This document shows, one piece after another, positions 5,775 through 10,032 of a stretch of DNA of 10,032 bases; the stretch's first letter is position 1, and each line of letters starts with the position of its first letter. This DNA is from Trueperaceae bacterium. Lineage in GTDB: Bacteria > Deinococcota > Deinococci > Deinococcales > Trueperaceae. Below the pieces are notes generated by a model. It made no database searches. It was not told the origin of the DNA and worked only from the letters and a program-made list of their open reading frames with translations. Both the position numbers and the translations under genes were made by a program. The DNA lies in the NCBI GenBank assembly GCA_024636105.1, contig JAGXHO010000035.1:1-10032 (forward strand), written 5' to 3'.

Positions 5775-7487
5775 TCAGATCACGGGCGCCACGTACTCGA
5801 AGGTGAAGGTGACCGGGGCCGAAGGGGCCACCGTCGAATCCGGGTCGGGCTCGATGCCCTCGTCGATCGTGCCCTCGTTCACGACGATGCCGGCCTGGAC
5901 GGTCACGTCGTACACCCAGAACGAGGAGCCGCCGTTCTCGTAGACCTTCGTGATCGCGCCCTCGCCCTCGTTGATCGTGAAGTCCGAAGCGCCGACGTCG
6001 CCGCTGCTCGCGCCGCCGTCGTAGGTCAACTCGAAGAGCAACACCGGGAAGCTGGCCGGCAGCGCGTCGGTGGGCACGCCGCTCACGCGGACCTTGTCGC
6101 CGTTGACCACGATGACGTTGCCCGCGGCGCCGACGATGTAATCGGTGCCGTCGACGTACGCGAGGTCGAAGCCGAGCACCAGTTCGAAGGTGGCGTCGGC
6201 GGTCTGGCCGAGCTCGTCGGTGGCGGTCACGGTGCCGGTGAACGTGCCGACCGCGCCGGTGAAGCCGCCGATGGTGCCGGTGGTCGCGTCGAGCACGACC
6301 TCGTAGGTATCGCCGCCCAAGTAGTCCGGGTAGTCGCCGGCGACGAGCGGGTCGAGATCGAGGGTGGTGAAGGCCGCAGGCAACGCACCGGCGGTGACCG
6401 CGTAGGTGATCGTGCCGTAGCCGCCCGTGAAGGGCTCGAGCAACGCGATCTCGGTGCCGACGTTCGACGCGGCGTCGTAGCCGGCGTACGCACCGCCCAC
6501 GAGCTCGGCGGCGACCTCGATGGAGTAGGTCAGGTCGACGGTCTGGGCAGCGCCGTCGGTGACGACGACGGTACCCTCGAAGAGGCCGGTCTCGGTGGGC
6601 GTGCCGGCGATGGCGCCGGTGTCGGCGTCGAGCGAGACGCCGGTCGGGAGCGCGTCGCCGACGGCGAGCGCGAAGGCGTAGGCGCCTTCGCCGCCGGTCA
6701 CGTCGGCCGCGAGGTCGATGGCGGTGTTCTCAGCGACGACGGTGTCGGCGTACGGGCCGCCCACGAGGGCTTCCGGCAGCGGCTCGCTGGCCGTGGTGAA
6801 GCTCCAGCTGGAGGCAGCGCCGAGCTCGAGGCCGCTGACGGTGGACACCGTGGCGGCGAGCGTCGCGGTGTACGTGGTGTCGAAGTCGAGGTCGGCGTCG
6901 GGGGTGAAGCTGGCGATCAGGCCGGTGCCGTCGAGCGCCACCGTCCCGGTCACGGCCGCGCCACCGTCCACGACGAGCGCGAAGGCGCCGTCGAGGGTGT
7001 CGCCGTCGATCGGGGTGTTGAACGTAGCCGTCACGACCGCGTCGACCGACACGTCGGTCGCGTCATCGGCGGGGTTGGTGCTCTCGACCAAGAGGGTGTC
7101 GGGCTCGTCCTCGGTGGTGAAGCTCCAGCTCGCCGCGCCGCCCAGCTGGACGCCGCTCGTGGTGGCGACCGTGCCGGCGATGGCTGCGGTGTACATGGTG
7201 CTGTACGCCAAGTTGGCGTCCGGGTTGAAGGTCGCGGTGCGGCCGTCGCCGCTGAGCGTGGCGGTGCCGGTCGCTACGGCGCCGCCTTCGGCCGTGAGGG
7301 TGAAGGCGCCGTCGAGCGTGGCCGCGTCGATGGCGCGGTCGAAGGTGGCCGTGAGGAGGACGTCGACCGCTACTTCGGTGGCGCCGTCCTCCGGGTTCAG
7401 GTCGGTAAGGGTGAGCGGCAAGGCGCCGGTCGTACAGGCGGCGAGCAGCAGGGCGAGGCTTAGTGGGGCGAGCCAGCGCTTGAGCAC
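5775..7487 (-). CDS. Lipoprotein with two SbsA-type and two putative-Ig domains
   Basis: 570 residues, secreted and lipid-anchored. The signal region MLKRWLAPLSLALLLAAC ends in lipobox LAAC with Cys18. Two SbsA-like Ig domains follow, about 25-126 and 132-233. Both have NPxDxAT near the start, a TATF strand and end in a WSFTT motif (W121, W228), giving a 107-residue period. Then come two cadherin-like putative-Ig domains: about 240-327, with LPTGVSLDADTGAIAGTP, and 330-440, where the usual LPAGLTLD motif is broken by an insert near 372-396. Residues 440-570 are a beta-rich region I do not recognise. The protein is strongly acidic and poor in Lys/Arg after the signal. Its role is probably surface binding or architecture. 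The GTG start is set by GGAGG 5 bases upstream. It is convergent with the small membrane gene and divergent from the peptidase. Confidence 0.92.
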   Translation of the reverse strand: MLKRWLAPLSLALLLAACTTGALPLTLTDLNPEDGATEVAVDVLLTATFDRAIDAATLDGAFTLTAEGGAVATGTATLSGDGRTATFNPDANLAYSTMYTAAIAGTVATTSGVQLGGAASWSFTTEDEPDTLLVESTNPADDATDVSVDAVVTATFNTPIDGDTLDGAFALVVDGGAAVTGTVALDGTGLIASFTPDADLDFDTTYTATLAATVSTVSGLELGAASSWSFTTASEPLPEALVGGPYADTVVAENTAIDLAADVTGGEGAYAFALAVGDALPTGVSLDADTGAIAGTPTETGLFEGTVVVTDGAAQTVDLTYSIEVAAELVGGAYAGYDAASNVGTEIALLEPFTGGYGTITYAVTAGALPAAFTTLDLDPLVAGDYPDYLGGDTYEVVLDATTGTIGGFTGAVGTFTGTVTATDELGQTADATFELVLGFDLAYVDGTDYIVGAAGNVIVVNGDKVRVSGVPTDALPASFPVLLFELTYDGGASSGDVGASDFTINEGEGAITKVYENGGSSFWVYDVTVQAGIVVNEGTIDEGIEPDPDSTVAPSAPVTFTFEYVAPVI

Positions 7488-7492
7488 GGGGA

Positions 7493-7497
7493 CCTCC
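7493..7497 (-). promoter_or_regulatory. Ribosome binding site deciding the GTG start of the Ig lipoprotein
   Basis: GGAGG on the minus strand sits 5 bases before the GTG at 7487, and the GTG is followed by a canonical lipoprotein signal peptide. Together they fix the start at a non-ATG codon. Confidence 0.8.
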
Positions 7498-7540
7498 GAT
7501 GGGTGATGGGGTGGGTCGGGCAGGCCAGGCCCCGTTGGCC

Positions 7541-7553
7541 CGGCGCTGCGCCG
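7541..7553 (-). repeat. Hairpin in the leader of the Ig lipoprotein
   Basis: CGGCG and CGCCG pair around CTG. If transcription starts near 7587, this is inside a leader of about 100 bases, some 45 bases before the ribosome site. Its role is unknown. Confidence 0.25.
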
Positions 7554-7593
7554 TCCGACGACCTACGGGCGTCGGGCGGACGCGGACCCCTCA

Positions 7594-7599
7594 AGGATA
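7594..7599 (-). promoter_or_regulatory. -10-like TATCCT for the Ig lipoprotein
   Basis: TATCCT on the minus strand matches TANNNT and gives a leader of about 100 bases, fitting a gene with a strong Shine-Dalgarno. The inverted repeat at 7601-7615 lies immediately upstream, between the -10 and the expected -35 position, where a bound regulator would block polymerase. Confidence 0.35.
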
Positions 7600-7600
7600 C

Positions 7601-7615
7601 TCGGTCGCTAACCGA
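7601..7615. repeat. Inverted repeat TCGGT-N5-ACCGA, candidate operator
   Basis: The two 5-base arms are exact inverted copies around CGCTA, next to the TATCCT hexamer and in the divergent region between the Ig lipoprotein and the peptidase. Short arms mean chance is possible. Confidence 0.3.
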
Positions 7616-7628
7616 AACGAGGTACGGA

Positions 7629-7651
7629 TTTCCGCAAGCTGCGGTCGGAAA
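7629..7651. repeat. Nested inverted repeat in divergent region
   Basis: TTTCCG (7629-7634) and CGGAAA (7646-7651) are inverted, and inside them CCGC (7632-7635) and GCGG (7641-7644) also pair. The element lies 38 bases before the peptidase -10-like hexamer and may bind a dimeric regulator. This is inference from symmetry only. Apart from these repeats and hexamers I see nothing else in 7488-7701. Confidence 0.3.
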
Positions 7652-7688
7652 CGGCGCGAACGTGCCGTCGGGACCGCGTTCAGCGCGC

Positions 7689-7694
7689 TAACGT
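7689..7694 (+). promoter_or_regulatory. -10-like TAACGT placed for leaderless transcription of the peptidase
   Basis: TAACGT ends 7 bases before the ATG at 7702, so transcription should start at or next to the start codon. There is no clear Shine-Dalgarno. The hexamer overlaps the in-frame GTG at 7693, which argues against that GTG as the start. Confidence 0.45.
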
Positions 7695-7701
7695 GAGCGC
7701 T

Positions 7702-9567
7702 ATGAGCCCAAGCAGCCCTGAACTCCGTGCCGCGGACGTGCCAGGTCCGCACCCCGACGACGTCCGCTGGTCCCTCACCCCGTTCTTCAGCGGTCTGCAG
7801 GGCGCCGACTACCGCACGGCGCGCGCCGACCTGGAGGCGCGCGCCGATGCGTTGCAGGCCTTCGCCGAGGCCCACGACCTCGTCTCTGGCGGCCCGCTCC
7901 CCGCGAGCGACGCCGTGCGCGCGACCCTCGTTGACCTGCTCGAGCGCCAGAACACGCTCGCCGAGCTGCTGGGCGACGTGTCGGTGTACCTGAGCGGCTT
8001 CGTGAGCGTCGACGCCTTCGACGACGCCGCGCAGGCCGAGCAGTCGACGCTGCGCGGCCTGGGCGCGCGCCTGGGGGCCTTCGAGGCGCGCGCGACTGCA
8101 TGGGTCGGCCGGCTCGACCTGGACGCGCTGCTCGCGGACGGTACCTTCGACGGGCATGCGCACCATCTGCGCCGTACCCAGGAGGCCGCCCGCAAGCAGA
8201 TGGGCGACGCCGAGGAGGCGCTCGCCGCCGCGCTCGCGCCCTCGGGCGGCGACGCCTGGGCCAAGCTGCACGGCGACCTCGCCGGCAAGGCCGCCGTGCC
8301 GTTGCAGCTGCCTGGTGCGGACGCGCCTGAGATGGCCGGTCTGGCGCGCCTCTTCGTGCTCCAGAGCGACCCCGACCGGGCCGTGCGCGAGGCGGCCTAC
8401 CGCGCCGAGCTCGAGCTGCTCGAGCAGCACTCGGTGGCCTTCGCGGCGGCGATGAACGGCGTCAAGGGGGAGGTGGGGACGCTGGCGCGGCGCCGCGGCT
8501 GGGCGCGGCCGCTCGACGTGGCGCTCTTCCAGAACGGCATCGACGCCCCGGCGCTCGAGGCGCTGCAGAGCGCCGTGCGCGCGGCGTTCCCGGTCGCGCG
8601 TCGCTACCTGAACGCCAAGGCGCGCTTCCTGGGTCTGGAGCGGCTCGCCTGGTACGACCGCATGGCGCCCGTGCAGGTGGGCGAGCCGCGCTCCTTCACC
8701 TGGGCGGAGGCGAAGTCCTTCGTGCAGGCGCGCTTCGAAGCCTTCGCGCCCGAGCTGGGCGCGCTCGCGCGGCGCGCGTTCGAAGAGGACTGGATCGACG
8801 TGCTCCCGCGCGCCGGCAAGCGCAACGGCGCCTTCTGCATGGGGGCGCCGGGCGCCAAGCAGTCGCGCGTGATGCTCAACTTCGGCGGCGGCCTCGACGA
8901 CGTCTTCACGCTGGCGCACGAGCTGGGGCATGCCTTCCACAACGACGCGCTCTACGCCGCCGGCTGCCGGCCGCTGCAGGCGCGCACCCCGATGACGCTC
9001 GCCGAGACCGCCTCGATCTTCTGCGAGACGCTGATCGCGAACGGTCTGCTCGCCGAGTCCGACGACGCCACCCGGCTGGCGGTGCTGGAGCAGGACCTGC
9101 GCGGTGCGACGCAGCTGATCGTCGATATCGACAGCCGCTTCCGCTTGGAGTCGGGCATCTTCGAGCGGCGCGCCGAGCGCGAGCTGTCGGTCGCGGAGCT
9201 CGACGCCCTGATGCTCGACGCGCAGGACGCTACCTACGGCGACGCCCTCGACCCGGCCGTGCGCCACCCGCGCATGTGGGCGCAGAAGCCGCACTACTAC
9301 TCGGCGCGGCGCTCCTTCTACAACTTCCCCTACGCCTTCGGCTTCCTGTTCGGGCGCGGCGTCTTCGCGCGCTACGCGGCGGAGCCGGAGGGCTTCGCGG
9401 CGCGCTACCGCGAGCTGCTCTCGCGCACCGGCATGGCGAGCGTCGCCGAACTGGGCCGCGACTTCGGCATCGACGTCGCGGACGTGGCGTTCTGGGAAGG
9501 GGCGCTGGGGGTCACGGTTGAGCGGGTTGGGGCGTACGAGGAGCTGGTGGACGCGGCCCAGCAGTGA
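7702..9567 (+). CDS. M3-family oligoendopeptidase (PepF-like zinc peptidase)
   Basis: 621 residues, normal for M3B oligoendopeptidases, which cut short peptides in the cytoplasm. There is no signal peptide or membrane segment. The first 200 or so residues are the helical lobe that narrows the active-site channel. The zinc site is complete: HELGH with H406, E407 and H410, and the third ligand E435 in TLAETAS, exactly 25 residues after the second His as in thimet oligopeptidase. Near the C-terminus HYYSARRSFYNFPYAFGF (531-548) supplies the conserved His and Tyr residues that contact substrate. The start is ATG 7702 since TAACGT lies 7 bases upstream. The annotation-style GTG at 7693 would add only three residues. 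It stands alone, divergent from the Ig lipoprotein, and likely serves peptide recycling, not glycan synthesis. Confidence 0.95.
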   Translation: MSPSSPELRAADVPGPHPDDVRWSLTPFFSGLQGADYRTARADLEARADALQAFAEAHDLVSGGPLPASDAVRATLVDLLERQNTLAELLGDVSVYLSGFVSVDAFDDAAQAEQSTLRGLGARLGAFEARATAWVGRLDLDALLADGTFDGHAHHLRRTQEAARKQMGDAEEALAAALAPSGGDAWAKLHGDLAGKAAVPLQLPGADAPEMAGLARLFVLQSDPDRAVREAAYRAELELLEQHSVAFAAAMNGVKGEVGTLARRRGWARPLDVALFQNGIDAPALEALQSAVRAAFPVARRYLNAKARFLGLERLAWYDRMAPVQVGEPRSFTWAEAKSFVQARFEAFAPELGALARRAFEEDWIDVLPRAGKRNGAFCMGAPGAKQSRVMLNFGGGLDDVFTLAHELGHAFHNDALYAAGCRPLQARTPMTLAETASIFCETLIANGLLAESDDATRLAVLEQDLRGATQLIVDIDSRFRLESGIFERRAERELSVAELDALMLDAQDATYGDALDPAVRHPRMWAQKPHYYSARRSFYNFPYAFGFLFGRGVFARYAAEPEGFAARYRELLSRTGMASVAELGRDFGIDVADVAFWEGALGVTVERVGAYEELVDAAQQ

Positions 9568-9577
9568 GCTCGGCGGC

Positions 9578-9682
9578 TCAGGGCCGCACGAAGACCAGCG
9601 TCACGGGTGCGGACGAAAGACCGTTTTCGAGCGGCACGACGTTGCCACCGACGCGCTCTGCGCGGTGCCGGGAGGGCCTCAC
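9578..9682 (-). other. Short coding-like tail in a shifted frame after the deacetylase
   Basis: A 34-codon frame begins with a GTG that overlaps the deacetylase TGA (GTGA) and ends at 9578. It reads like the end of a real protein, with NVVPLENGL and a final strand APVTLVFVRP. By my count its GC by codon position runs high at position 3, lower at 1 and lowest at 2, as in the window's true genes. It may be a translationally coupled small gene, the true C-terminus of the deacetylase after a frameshift, the remnant of a lost secreted-protein gene, or chance. No terminator-like structure with a T-run is seen in this convergent gap. Confidence 0.2.
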
Positions 9683-10032
9683 CTCGCGCGGAACGCCCAC
9701 GCGTTGGGGTCGGAAGCTGGATCCTTGGGCACGTCGTTGGCGTCGATCCGCGGTAACGCGAGGTGCCGGTGGTGGTCCATGTCGGCCACCGCAAGCTCCG
9801 TCGTGAGGCCGAGGCGGCCTCGATGCTCGTCGACGACGGCCAGAAGACCTTCGTCGAAGCCGCCGTACGGGTAGCAGAGCGTCCAGTCCGCCAGGTCGCA
9901 GCCGATCTGGCGCAAGAAGTCCATCGACCCACGGACCTGGTGGGTCTGCTCTTCGGTCGTCAGCGTGTCGAGCCAGACGTGGTCGTAGCTGTGGCTCCCG
10001 ACGTGCATCCCGTGGTGGAGCATGGTGCGCAA
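9679..10032 (-). CDS. Polysaccharide deacetylase, C-terminal part (start outside window)
   Basis: The last 118 codons of a NodB-fold protein running in from the right edge. GMHVGSHSYDH carries the His-x3-His metal pair of the family, and CYPYGGFDE is the next conserved strand. The end, HLALPRIDANDVP, is the closing motif often seen in deacetylases of capsule and exopolysaccharide loci. The catalytic Asp motif lies beyond the edge. The gene opens with an in-frame TTG at the window edge, but that is in mid-domain and is not its start. It is convergent with the peptidase, 111 bases apart. It differs from the deacetylase at 2474 in its motifs (no DxE-type region to compare, and a PYGG motif that the other lacks), so the two are not recent duplicates. 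It suggests that glycan genes continue to the right. Confidence 0.88.
   Translation of the reverse strand: MRTMLHHGMHVGSHSYDHVWLDTLTTEEQTHQVRGSMDFLRQIGCDLADWTLCYPYGGFDEGLLAVVDEHRGRLGLTTELAVADMDHHRHLALPRIDANDVPKDPASDPNAWAFRAR

Noticed and set aside
5712..7463. 583-codon plus-strand frame
   Set aside because: Shadow of the Ig lipoprotein. The minus strand has a lipobox, ribosome site and repeated domains, while the plus frame is a Gly/Val/Arg/Glu-rich string.
7591..9294. 567-codon minus-strand frame
   Set aside because: Antisense to the M3 peptidase, whose zinc site is complete. No domain is visible in the antisense product.
9679..10032. TTG at the right edge as the true start of the deacetylase
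   Set aside because: It falls inside the fold just before the metal-binding His pair, so the gene must begin outside the window.
1..10032. tRNA, rRNA, CRISPR, insertion sequence or attachment site
   Set aside because: No cloverleaf-like segment, regularly spaced repeats, transposase motif or terminal inverted repeats were recognised on reading both strands.

Overview
The window is GC-rich chromosomal DNA from a free-living bacterium. Dense open frames with strong G/C at third codon positions, two lipobox lipoproteins, a polysaccharide-assembly gene set and an M3 oligoendopeptidase are present. Several genes carry a TANNNT (-10-like) hexamer 5-9 bases before the start codon and no clear Shine-Dalgarno. 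That arrangement is known from the leaderless mRNAs of Deinococcus and relatives, so a member of Deinococcota (perhaps Trueperales-like) is my tentative guess. It is an inference, and a high-GC actinobacterium is not excluded. No rRNA, tRNA, CRISPR array, IS element or phage gene was seen.

Layout. (1) 1-310, minus: 5' part of a lipoprotein with an Ig-like domain, running off the left edge. (2) 311-595: divergent regulatory region. (3) 596-2422, plus: four-TM membrane domain fused to a sugar-nucleotide SDR enzyme. (4) 2474-3487, minus: NodB-type polysaccharide deacetylase, convergent with (3). (5) 3488-3633: divergent promoter region. (6) 3634-4836 and 4841-5440, plus: DegT-family aminotransferase and small PglC-like phosphoglycosyl transferase, 4 bases apart, a two-gene operon. 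(7) 5511-5666, plus: 51-residue single-TM protein. (8) 5668-5750: three hairpins, including a perfect 14-bp stem, closing convergent transcription. (9) 5775-7487, minus: 570-residue lipoprotein with two SbsA-type and two putative-Ig domains. (10) 7488-7701: divergent region with several small inverted repeats. (11) 7702-9567, plus: M3 oligoendopeptidase. (12) 9679 to the right edge, minus: C-terminal part of a second polysaccharide deacetylase, followed by a short coding-like tail in another frame.

How they fit together. The SDR enzyme, aminotransferase, phosphoglycosyl transferase and deacetylases point to synthesis of an amino-sugar-containing surface or exported glycan. The SDR enzyme would alter a nucleotide sugar at the membrane, the aminotransferase would install an amino group on a keto sugar, the transferase would load the sugar phosphate onto a polyprenyl carrier, and the deacetylases would trim the glycan or an intermediate. 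The most unusual element is the membrane-domain/SDR fusion. Its membrane half resembles the N-terminal bundle of large phosphoglycosyl transferases, while the transferase nearby lacks that bundle. The lipoproteins and the peptidase look like ordinary envelope and housekeeping functions.
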